From: Desmodus rotundus
Lineage: Eukaryota; Chordata; Mammalia; Chiroptera; Phyllostomidae
Assembly (NCBI RefSeq): GCF_022682495.2
Contig: NC_071391.1
Span: 13,615,680-13,679,679, forward strand
Reading direction: 5' to 3'
DNA: 64,000 bases
Below are positions 46,826-58,800 of the stretch, piece after piece; position 1 is the stretch's first letter, and each line of letters starts with the position of its first letter. The notes under the pieces are model-generated. The model had not been told where the DNA came from. It made no database searches and saw only the letters and a program-made list of their open reading frames with translations. Position numbers and translations under genes: made by a program.

Positions 46826-49800
46826 CTGGAGGGAGGAGCTAGTCAGGCTGGCGAGAGGCAGGGCCCTTCCCTCTGGCTGCTGGTGGGGGAGGGGGGGCCT
46901 TGCAGGCTGGCTGGGCAGCCCCAGCCCTGCTGGCTCAGGTTTCTTTTCTTTTTTGATCTTGAGAGTACGTTTATTAAAGCTGGGAACAGTGAAACAAGGA
47001 AGGGCTTAGGGTAGAAGCAGCAACAGGAGAGTCTGGGCAGGGCTGCATTGGCTCACTGGGAAGTCAGAGGAAAGGGGGCCTGGAGACAGGCCAGGGGGTT
47101 AGCCCTGGGGAGCTGCCACTGCCCACTGCTCCCCTGGTTGCAAGTCTCTTGTGGTCCCTTAGGGTTTAGGAGAGGCACACCTGTAGGGGTAGAGGGGCGG
47201 GGAGGGAAGGCACAGGCGTGCTCCAGGGAGGGAGAGCACACCGGTCCAGGCTTCTCAAGGTTGAGGAATAGCTCCAATTCCCCAGAGGTGGCCCTCTCCT
47301 AAGGCTCCCCTCTCGCAAAGGCTCAGACCTGGGAGAGCATCGGTTGTACCAGCGTGGACTCCCTGCCCACCCTGCTGGCCTGCTCACCTGCTGGTCCGTC
47401 TTCATGAGCGAGGCCCCTGCCTCCACGATGTAGTGGCAGATGGTACGCTGGCCCAGGGCTGCCGCCTGGTGCAGACAGGTCTCCCCACTGGGGGAACAGG
47501 GGCTGGCTGTGGACCCCATCCAGTCCTCTGGGCCCTCCCATATGTCTCCCAAGGGCCATCAGAAAAAGGCAGGAAGTTTGGGGCCCTGGCCTGGGGCGCG
47601 GGGGGTTGGGGAGTACAGGGGGTTGGGGTGGTGGTGGAGGGTGTTGGGGGGGCAGCGGGAAAGGCAGGGGGAGGTGACCCAGAGGATGGCAGATGTGGCC
47701 AGGAAGTGTTCATGGGCTCCCACCAGACAAAACAGGAAGGGCTAGAGAAAGGTGGGTGGTTTCCAGGGTAACCAGGGTACTGCACTGCCAGATACTCACT
47801 TTTCCTCCACAGCATCAAGGATCTCTTGGGGAGCTGGAGGAGAGGGGAGGGGCAGGTCAGAGGCCTGGCAGCCTCTCCTCCTTCTGCCTCGGCCCAGCCT
47901 GGGGGGTGGGGGAGGGTGCCCAGTGGTGTAGCTTACCATGGTCCAGCAGGTAGCGGACCACTTCCTTGCTGCCAGTGCTGACCGCGTGGTGCAGGAGTGT
48001 GCGACTGTGGTCGTCCCGGTGCATGAGATCGCCCCCGGCTCGGTGCAGCTCCTGCAGCTAGGGCAGGAGCAGGACTGGGCTCCTGGCCACCCCTTCCAGC
48101 CCCAGAAATGTCCCCCAACTCACAGGCCACAGGTCTGACATTGGCATGCTCACACACATCACTCCCTAGGGGCTGCTGGGGTCTTTCGGGGGTGTCAGGG
48201 GAGAGACAATGGGCTTATCTCAGCCAAAGTGCCCGTGGGCTCCCTAGGACGGAGGTACGACCAGGCCCTGGAGCCTTTGGTTCCTCGAACACTCACTCCT
48301 GAGTGCCAGGGACAGGCATCCTGAGCTAGGCAGCCCCTATGCAGGGACACAGGTCACGGGCTGGATGGGGCAAGGTGGAATGGGACAATCACCAAGGAAA
48401 CCCTGCTGAGGGTGAGATGATGACAGATGACTGCTTCTGAACAGGCCAGCTTTTGGCTCACTAGGTGCACCGCCCCAAGGTGAGGGGGCTGCCCAGGGCA
48501 GGGTGCTAGTACCTTACAGAAGTCGTTCCTCTTGGCAGCCTCCACCAGCTCTTCACCTGCCGGAACACCTGCCTGTTACACTCCAGGGCTGGAGGCCTGG
48601 GCTTGTGTTGGTACGTGGACACACAGGTGATGTGCAGAGAAGGGAGCCACGGGGCATGTGTGCTGAGGGCTGGGTTCGTGGTGAATGTGACCCCAGGGAC
48701 CTTGACAGGTGTGTCTGCGTGAGGCAGAGCATGGGCCCGCCTCCCCACCAACCTCATCCTCCTGACCAGGGAGAAGCCTCACCTTTAGGGGGCAGAGCAT
48801 CCCCTGGCAGTGACCTACAACAGAGCGGGGCGAGATGTGACCTGGCTGCGGCACAGGCCAGCTGGTTCCCCTCCCAGCCCCAAACAGGGGCACCCTTCAT
48901 TCTTTCAACAGTTTATTGAGTGCCTCCTGCCTATAGGGGGGCTGCTCCAGGCACTGGAGATACAGCAGCAAACACGGTGGATGAGAACTGGCTCTCAGGG
49001 AGCTCACATTCTAGCCAGGACTGCAAACAAGTCAACAAATAAATAAAGGGTTTTGCGAGCAGGAAGTGCTACGAAGAACGTGAGGTGGGGTAGTGTGCTT
49101 GAACAGCCACATCAGATGGGGCTCCCCAGGCGACTTCTCTAGGGCAGAAGCCCCCAGTGGAGGTGTGAGTGGGGGCCAGCTCTGCGAGGCATGGGGAAGG
49201 TGCAGAGCAGGCAAACTCGAGGCCCCAAAGAACTGAGAGGCGATAGGGCTGGACTGTGGTGATGGAGGGGAGGGCAGGCTCGGGCTGTGTACCTGCAGCA
49301 ACCGACTGACGGCAGGGCACAGGCAGAGGTTCTAGGCTGGGGAGGGTGGGGCTGGAGGCCAGGGGCATGCGGCCTGGATGGGGGTGTGGTCAGGTGTTGG
49401 GGGAGAGCTGACAGGGCCTGCTGGACTGGGTGGAACCACAAAGGCTGACAGCTGGAGCGTGACGCTGGTGCCAGGGAAGTGGCTGTGGCTGAGAGCAGGG
49501 CTTCAGGAGCTGCTGCCTCACAGGTAGGACTTTGGGCTGGGGGCCGGAGGAGCCCTGGGACTCACCGGGGTGTAGGTGAGCAGGGGGAGGTGGGGAGAGG
49601 GGAAGTGGGGGTTGGGAGGTCAGGCCGGGCCGATGCCCCCAGCAGCTCCGGGTCCAGGATATAAATCTCGTCCTGTGCGATCTCAGTCACATAGTTGAGG
49701 TGCTCCTGTGGGTGGGGAGGCCAGGGCCGGGGTTCAGGGCAGCGGTGGTGGGGTGAGGTGGCCACCACGCTGGCAGATGTGGAGAAGCCTTTGCTATGGG

Positions 49801-52800
49801 TGTGAACACTGGCAGAGGCAGCCAGGTGAGTGACCCTGTTGGCCCTTTTTCCCCTCCCTCGCCCCTCAACTTTCCCTCCACCTGGCCCTCTGGCTTGCCA
49901 GCCCCTTCCCATAGATGAACTTTTACCCAGGCAGCCTGGCCCCCGGCCAGCAGTGCTTTTTGCTCTGAGTCCTTCCGGATGGCACCTGTGCTATGAGGCC
50001 CTGCCCCATACCCCAGCAGCAAGCCTTTCCTGGGTACACTGGCCCCCTTTCCCTGGGATGCTGGCCCTGTGTGCTCCAGTCTGGAGGGCAGGGCCAGCCC
50101 TATCCATGGACATGAATGAGGACGGGTGGGCCTGCCTCTGGAGGGGACGCGGGGTGTTGTGGAGCAGGACTGTGAGCGCTCACCTGGGCCCGGTCAATCC
50201 TGTAGAATCGGCTAGCAGTGGTGGCTGTGGGGAGACACTGGGTTGGCTGAGGATCCAGGAGGCCCTGGTCCAGCCCAGGGCTTCTGCTGCCCTGACCCCG
50301 GACTCCCCAGGGAGGAGGCAGGACATGGCTTGGGACGGCCAGGAGCTGGCCCTCCAGGGCCACTCACCATCCAGGAAGCACCACTTGGGGGACAGTTTCT
50401 GGCACGTTGGGGACTGGGCTCCAGCACCTTCGGGCTCCTTTTGAGAGAATCAAAGGCCAGGGCTGGGTGAGAACGGGACCTGGCACAGGAGGAGACAGCA
50501 GGCCCTACCTCCGCTCCTCACCTGCTGCAGCCTCTCAATGTGGGCACGGCAGAGCTCCAGGTCGCTGTCTCCTGGGACCACCACAGTGCCCAGCGGCACG
50601 GCTGGAGAGCAGAGTAAGCGGTCAGCACTGGCCATATCCCACTGCCCCGCCCCTCAGGGGACTCAGTGGCTCTTCCGCTCCCCAGGCCCCCTAAGCCCCG
50701 CATGCCGCTCACAGGCCTCCTTGAGCTGCTCCTTGTCGTAGTGCAGGGCCTCGTAGTCGTGCATGCTGACCCTGCTCACCTGGACCCGCAGCTGCTCGGG
50801 CACTGGCTGCTGGCTGAGGGCAAGGGTGACGGGAAGGGGCTCGGCAAGGGCCCTGCCCAGGAACCCACCCAAGTGTCCCCTCCCAAATGCCCTGGGGCAG
50901 AGGGACTGTTCACCCCTTTCCAGTTGGGGAAGCCAAAGCTCAGAGAGGGGCAGCGTCTGGCTGTGGGCCCGGGGCCTGGACGGCTGTGTAGGAGGCATAC
51001 TCGCTGTGCAGGGTGGTGGTGCTGCGCCGCTTGGCCTTCTGCACCATGGTGGCCTGGTTGCGCAGGGCGATGCGGATGCGTGAGGCAGCCAGCTTGCAGG
51101 GCTCGCCATCCACCTGCACTGGGATGGCCTTGGACGTGGTGAGTACCACCTCACGGCACTGCGTCAGCCGCTCGCCGTGGCCACCCACTTGCAGCGCTGC
51201 CTGTGGACACAGAGGGCTCAGGTCAGGCACCAGGGCGGTGTGGGGGGCCCCAAGCCCTGCTCCTGCCTGGGAGGCTCTGCCCAGAATGTAGAGACTGACC
51301 CCAATGGAGGGAGAGGGAGGGTGAGACCCCAGTCAGGGGGTTGAAGACAGTGTCCCCACAGACAGAAAGGCTGAGACACACTCTTAAGTCAGAGAGAGGA
51401 GACAGTGCACCCCCAGTCAGAGAAGGGAGGTTTGGTGACACCCCCCTTTTCATCTTGGAGCCGAGCTCCTGGGCACTGTAGGGACCGGGGCAGGCACAGA
51501 GTGAGCCCAGCCTCCAGGCGGGCGCTGCCTGGCCCACTCACCAGGGACGTCATGGTGAAGCCGATGACCTCGAGGTAGCCATCGTCGTGCCGCTGGGGCT
51601 CGAAGTCGTGGTGCTCCCCAGGGTGGCCCCAGGGCATGGTGCCCGCGCAGTACCTGGGGGGGGGCAGCGCCATGGGCTTCAGAGGGCGGTCCTGCAGGGC
51701 GGGGACCGCAGGGCCCACACAGAGCGCCCGCCTCACCTGGGGATGTTCAGGAAAACAATGCACTGGGGCTTCAGGTCCTGAATCTTGGGGGTCAGGTCGG
51801 TTCCGTCACACTGGAGGCAGGAGCAGGGAGGGTGTTGGGGATGCCTGTGAGGAGCTGAGGTGGCTTCCCGCCCTGCTGGGCCTGCCCACTCCGCCTGCAG
51901 CTCGGCCCGCTCACCACCACTCGGATGTGCTTGGCCAAGTCCTTGGAGCTGCCCGTCAGGAAGTCGGAGAAGGCTGTCTGTGGGAGGCAGAGGCATCGTC
52001 ATCTGGTGACTGGGACCTTCCTTCACCGCCACCTGCCAGGGGTCCTGGGCCTGATACACATGGGCAGGGGGCATGGGAGGAGGGTGCTGCTGGGCTGGCA
52101 GACCCCAGACTCACCCCGGCGTAGAACATCTTGTTCCGAAAGCGACTGTTGAATTTCTCTGGGTTGGCCTCTGGGGGGGTGTGACAAAAAATGGGGGACA
52201 GTCAGTCATTCTGGGGCCACTGGGGCTTCCCAGGCTCAGGTGGGGAGGGCGGGCTGGGAATGGATGCCTTTCCCTGGGGGGCAGGGGGGACGGTTAAGGG
52301 ATGACCCTCTCAGGGACACTCCTAGGTGCCTGCCTCCCCAGCCTCCCAGGCCCCCTCAACAAGAGACTGCCAACCTCGAGACTCGTGAAACTCCAGGGTG
52401 ACGTGGGCGTCAAAGCCCAGGCTGAAGTAGTTGTTGAAGACGTCCAGAGGCAGCTGGAATGAGGTCAAGGGGCTGCCATGAGGGTCAGGCCTCAGCGATG
52501 CCTCCCTGCTCCAGGCCACGGGCAGTGTGCGTGCTCAGCCCATGTCTTCAGAGGCCTCTCCTACACTTCACAAAATCTACCCGAAAGCCCTTCCCAGCCA
52601 ACCTGCCGCCTCAGGCTCTGCCCACCCCCTAAGTGCCCTGTGCACCAGAGCACCGCGGCCCGCCAGCATCCTCCTCCACCAGACTCCTTCCCCTGGGTGC
52701 ACACTCTGCAGGAGCTCCGCAAGCGGGACCTGGTCCTGCTCACCGCTTAGGACAGGGCCTGGCAGGGAGCAGGTACTCAGTAGTCAATACCTGCCAAGAG

Positions 52801-55800
52801 GCTGAGTAACGACACTCCTGTGAGTACCATCGTTCTCACTGTATAGATTAAGAAGCTGAAGTTTGGAGAAATGAAGAAACTCAAAGTCCCAGAACGATCA
52901 AGTGGGAAAGTGGGGCCCAGCCTAAGTCTCCTGGGAGTTCTAGACACTGAGGTGTGGAGAGGCCCCCCTGACGCCCACTGCCCCGGCCTCAGCTGACCCA
53001 CCCGGTCAGTGGCACCCTCGTCACGTTCCTCGGGCCCTGCCTCAGCGTTGGGCTCCACGCGGAGGTCCCAGCGGTCCAGCTGCACCACGTTCCCCTCCTC
53101 CACGTGGGAGAGGATCTTGGACACGGGCTCGTCTGTGTAGCCCTGGTGGGAAGCAGCAGAAACTGAGCCCTTCCTGGGGACAGGCCTCCCCCTCCACACA
53201 GCCCGCCCCCCACTGCCCCACCCCCGTGGGCTCTCACCCCGCCCCAGTTGAGGGTGCGGGCCAAGTCGTTTCCAGTGCCCAGGGGCAGGATGGCGACAGG
53301 CGGTGGTGGCTTCAAGCGCAGCTGGTCCAGGGTGGAAAGGATCCAGCCGACCTGGAGCGGGCGGAGCGGAAGAGGCCAGGTCAGGCTGGCTGGGCCCAGG
53401 CCCGGCCGGGCTGGGGAGGCGGGGGACTCACCGTGCCATCGCCCCCGCACGCTAGGATCCGCAGGTTGTGCACTTTGCGGTACATCTCCAGCCTGGGCCC
53501 AGGAGATAGAAACGGGTCAGGGTATGCGGGCAGGCCCCCGAGCACCAGGCGAGCCCCGCCACTGTCCCCAGAGCCCTGCCAGCACTTACGCTTCCTTGGG
53601 CCCGCCCTGGCTGAGGTCAAAGACTTGTCGGGGGTTCAGATACCAGAGGAAGGACTGGATGATTTTTGCACCCTGTGGGGGACCAGGAACCAAGAGGGAC
53701 AGGGGAGAGGCAGTCAGGGGTGGCAGGCTGAGATGGGGAGAAGCTCAGGGAGAAGGGTGTGGGAACCAGGCCCAACAACAGGCAAGGGCTGGAGACAGGA
53801 TTAGATTTTCCTCAGGGTCCCTGGGAGAGACAAATGGGGCAGAAGCCTGAAATGGAACCTGGGAACACCTGTGGGTTCCGGGGCAAAGAGGGGCGAGAAA
53901 CTTGACCTCACACCGCCCCCAGGCCCTCTGTGAAGTAGGAGGCCATATGTACCTGGTTGCCCCCGCTCTTGGGGTTCACGAACACCAGCAGGGGCTTCAT
54001 GAGGGGGGATGGGGTGGGCCTGATGATGAAGGGTTTCCAGCGGCCCTCCTTGGAGGCAGAGAGAGCCCATGAGGCCCCTTCCTATCCTGGAGGGCCCTAC
54101 CCCCACACTCAGCAGTACCCCTCCTGGTGCCCCTCACTTCTGGGTTGCAGACCTCCCGGTGGGCCTGGCCGCAGAGACGCCATCTGGATCTGACCTCCCA
54201 GCCCCTTCAGGGCCCCAGAGCCCAGACCAACCCACCAAAGGCTGAGCCAGTGGGGGGGTCTGGTCCAAGAAACGGGCTCCTCTCCTGTCCCCTGCAGCTG
54301 CCTGCCTGGCCCCAGGTCTAACCTCGGGACCTTTCTTGCTGGATTTCCTCTTGAAGGATGCTCTCTTTTTCTTCTTGCTTGCCTTGAGGGTGTTCTGCAA
54401 GGAAAGCAGTGGCAGTGGTGACAAGGTGGGTGGGCTGGGGTGGCTGGAAGACCCTGAGTGTGTGGGGGTGTCAAGGGTGCAGGTGGGACTCACCTGGGGC
54501 CTTCGGGCCCGGAGGATCCAGGTGGGTGGGATGACCACGGCCGCGTGGACACCCAGGGAGCACGGCTCCTCGATCCGCTGCAGCATGAAGCAGGACACCT
54601 TGCTGTGGTACTGTGGGGGGGTGGGGGCGGAGGCTGAGCTGGGCGGCCGGGCCCTGGGATCCCGCCCAGCGCAGCATGGGGGTGGCCAGTGGGGGCGGGG
54701 CAGGTGCCACTCACAGCTTGCTTGCACCAGGAGCAGCTGATGGCCACGATCTCCTTGCTATGGAAGGTGAACTTCTGCTGGAAGCCCTAGGGTGGGCAGG
54801 GTGGTTGGGGCACCAGGGGCCAGGCCCAGAGCAGGGACGCAGCCCCTCCCGTTGTCAACCTCCCTCCACCCGGGGAAATGGAGCACATTTTTTAAAATTA
54901 AGAAAACTATAAAATAAGCTCTGAAAGCAAGGAGGCTGAGCCAGGGGCCATGACTCTGAAGTTCACTGCAGAGTGGTGGGTGTGTACTTGAGACTGGTCA
55001 GAGGGGCCACGGCTATCTCCTATCCGCCTCAGGGCCCCTCCCTCCTGACCCCGGCTGCAGCCAGCACCGCCCCCCCCCCCCCCCCCCCCGCCCCGCGGTC
55101 ATCCCCTCCTGCAGGCCACAACGTGTACTGAGGGCCCACTATGTGCCAGACACTGAGCTGGGCACTGCCCGTCGATGGTGGAAAGGGGGACAAGCGTCCT
55201 AGACCATTCAGAACCTCCACTTACTGAGGGACAGACAAGAAGTAAACAAGTAAGCAAACAAAATCGCAGCATGATGGGGAGGAAAGGCATACAACTGTAA
55301 TTGAATAACAATAAAAATTAAAAAAAAAATCGCAGCAGACAGAGCTTGGGAAGACCACTCGCCAAACAGCTGCTGAGCCAGGACTAAGTCCACGGGCGCC
55401 TCAGAGGGCTCACCCCTGACCTCCTGGCAGCCCGCACACCCTGCACTGGAAAGGCCTGCCCTCCCTGCTCAGCCCAGAGACTGGGCCAGCTGTGCACTTG
55501 GGCCTCGCCGAGACACAGGGCTGGATGGCCCACATAGACCACAGTGCCCAGACCCAACGGGTAGCAGGCCGGTGACTTCCCTGTGCAGGGCCTCTCACCT
55601 TCCCACAGTGCCGACACTTGCCATCCTGGCGTCGCCTGTGTACCCAGTGGTGCCGCACAAAGGTTGGCTGGTGGAGGAGAGAAGTGTCGTCGGAGTGAGT
55701 GAGGGGTGGGGGCAATGAGCCCTGAGCATGGCCTGCACCCCTCAATATATCAATGGTGAGAAATAGAGGCTGCAGGAAGCTCCTATGCATCAGACAAACA

Positions 55801-58800
55801 AAGGGGCTGGAAACTTCCCTCTATGGCCCAGGGCAAGGTTAAGGCTCAGAGAAAGGACAGAGGCATGTGGGAGCAGGTGGCCCCCACCCCCCACCCCTCT
55901 GCAGGCCCGCGGTCACACCCTTCCCTCTGAGGCCTCCCTAGAACCGCATCCTTCGCACCGCCCTGGGTCCCGAAGTAGCCAGGAAGAGGTGAGCCCTCTG
56001 CTCTCGGGAGGCACTCAGAGATGTCCACTCAGGAAACCTGGGGTCTCCTTGCCCCTAAACTACCTTGGGCACTTACCTCACGGACATTCCTGGACCCTGA
56101 TTCACGGAAGGACGGCTTACAGCGAAAATTTATCTGAAAGATTACAGTGACCACCCAACTGTCAGAACCTCCTTTTGGGGTCAGGCACGTGGCCACCCCC
56201 TGCAGGAAAGGGTCACTCAGAGTCGCCCTCACAAAGTAGGAACAGCACCAGATCATGCAAGGGTCCTCAGCACACGAGGCACCTCCAGAGGTCTGCCTGC
56301 ATCCTGCTGCCTCTCCACCAGCCAGGAGGGATCTCTCCTTTCCCTTGCCCAGTGCTTGACGCGGGGGAGAGACTGGGAGCTTACTGCCCACCTGCCCCAC
56401 CAGAGCGGCGCCGTCGTTCCCTCCCATATTCTCCCTTGACCTCCAGCCTTCCCAAGCTGGGTGCCTGCAGGCACCCTAGTCCTTGCCTGCAGACTTGAGC
56501 TGACTGGTCCCTGGAGACTTTTGGCTAATCTGTGGAATCCTGGTGTGACTGTCACTGTCAGAGGTAGTGATGGGTCTGTAATGCCTGGGGCTGCCTTTGT
56601 TTCTCTTTTCCTAGCTGCCCCTGCTTTACCCCTAGCAAAGTCGCAGAGCAGCTTCACTCTACAAGTCAGGGGCCCACGCCCCCTTATTCATTTCTAGTCC
56701 TGCTTTCCAGTGAGCCGCTCTGGTTTGTGCTGCCCGGGGTGCCCGGGGGCGGGGGGGGGGGGGGGGGGGGGGGAGGTGCTGCGGCAGCCCTCCCACCCTC
56801 TTCCCGGCCCCTCCCACCTCCTTGTAGAGGTACGGGGCCCAGACATGCCCCCAGCTGCAGACACGCTGTGATGATGGACTTCGGGAAGAGGTCTCTATAG
56901 CAGCAGTGTGTAGGGGACAGAGCCAGGTTTTGGGACTGAGCCAGCTGCAGCTGAGTTACGCAGCTGCAGCCAGGCAATGGCCCCTTCTAAGTTCTGGGCT
57001 GGATATGCAAAAAGTGGTGTCACAGCCATTGTTTATGAAGTCATCCTGTCGAGTGACAGTCAATGTGCCCCACTCGGGGCAGTCGGGACACAGCAGCTAA
57101 TAAAGCGGGAAGCCAGGACTCAAACGTGGGCACTTGGGCACGATGGTGCTTGGCTCTTCACCACCACGCGCACTGGGCCCCGCAGGCAGCGCGCCTGTGC
57201 TGTGTGCAGACACACGCGTGTGCTGACAGGGCTTCAGCGCCCAAAGGGGAGGGGCGGGAGAGGCTGAGAACCACACTGACCTTCTCCAGCTGCTCGATGC
57301 AGGGGGTGTGCACCACGATCTTGCAGGCTGCACACTTCCTCCGGGGCACTGACTTCTGCTATAGGAGAGAGGGGGCCCCTGAGGCACCAGGTAACCCCAG
57401 CCAGGGTGCTCCAAGGGCGGCAGAGGAATCCTCGCGTCTGCCCCAGCACATCTGCCCTCCATGTGCACCAGGAACCCCCACTATTGACTCCTGGCATTGG
57501 GACACAGCTCCCCCTTCCTCTCACCATCCTCAGATGGCCCACAGCAAGGGCGCGCAGGTGTGAGCCCTGTTCCCTTCTGTTGGAAGGGCAGCAGCTGTCA
57601 AGCCAGCAGGGGTTGGCCTACAGGCTTCTAGATCTGGCTCCACCACCAGGGGGCAGAGTGCTGCACACAGCTCACTCACCAGCATCTTAGCTACACAGTA
57701 CTGCTCCCCGACATAGCAGAAGTCCCCGGAAACATTGGTCTCGAACCAGATGTGCTCCCCATATGTTGCCGACTCCTAGACCATGGGATAAGCATGCTCA
57801 GTGCATACCTGCCACCCAGCTCACCAGTCAGCCCTGGCCCCCAACCCTCTCCCGTGAGAGAAACCTGCTCCAGCCTTGATCTACTTTGCTCCATCCTGTT
57901 TTCCCGGCTGTCCCTGCACGTGGCTACCCCAGGAGGTGTGCCCTGACCCCACTGGCCCGTGGGCTCCTCTTGCAGCTGCCCACAGTGCCTCCACTCCTGA
58001 CTGCTCTTGTGGCCCAGAACCCGGTGGGGACTGGGACCCATCTGCCCCTCCCAGCACCCAGCACTCACGCTCCAGTCCACAGTGCTCCGGATCTGCCGCT
58101 CTGGCTCGCTGCACGGGGCCCCGTGAGCAGGAGGAGGGGGTGCCAGGTGCTGGAGGCCTGACTTGGTGATGGCTTTCCTATAGAAAAGGAGATAGCTGAG
58201 GCCAGCCAAGTGCTTGGCCTCTCTGCTTCCTTCCCTCCCCCACCTGGGACCTCTGCCCTCACTGTGACCTCAACCCAAGGCCAAGACAGGGACAGCAACA
58301 GGGAGAGTAGGGGATGGCCCCTCACCCCCCACCACCCCAGCAGCCCAAGACTCTGAGGGGATTCTTGGATCCCTGCAGGAGACTCAGCCTTCCTCGCAGC
58401 GCTTTGGGGGTGCACTGTTCCAAAGCAGGCTGCCCGCAGGTCAGGCAGAGCCTCGAGGCCCTTGCTCCAAGCCGGCCCCCCGGAGGCCACGCCACTGGCC
58501 CTGCTAGCTACAGCTATACCTACGCGAGCAGGGCGCTCCAGGCCTGTGGTCCGGCCGACTTGCGCCGCAGGGCTACCTGGCGCCTGCGGGAGAGTGGGCA
58601 CACGCGGGCAGGTGTCCCAGGGCCAGCCGTGGTGCCTGAGGGTCGCTGCTGGCTGAGGCGACGATAGTAACCATGCAGGCCCCAGAGGGCGCGGTCGTAC
58701 ACCACGTCCGCAGGGAGCAGGTGGGAGGAGGCTCGGCGCCCACGCAGGCAATAGGGCACTGGCAGCAGGGTCCGGGAGCCCCGGTGTCGGGCTGGCCCTG

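Noticed and set aside
56684..56977. Poly-Pro frame on the minus strand
   Set aside because: Produced by the G23 homopolymer.
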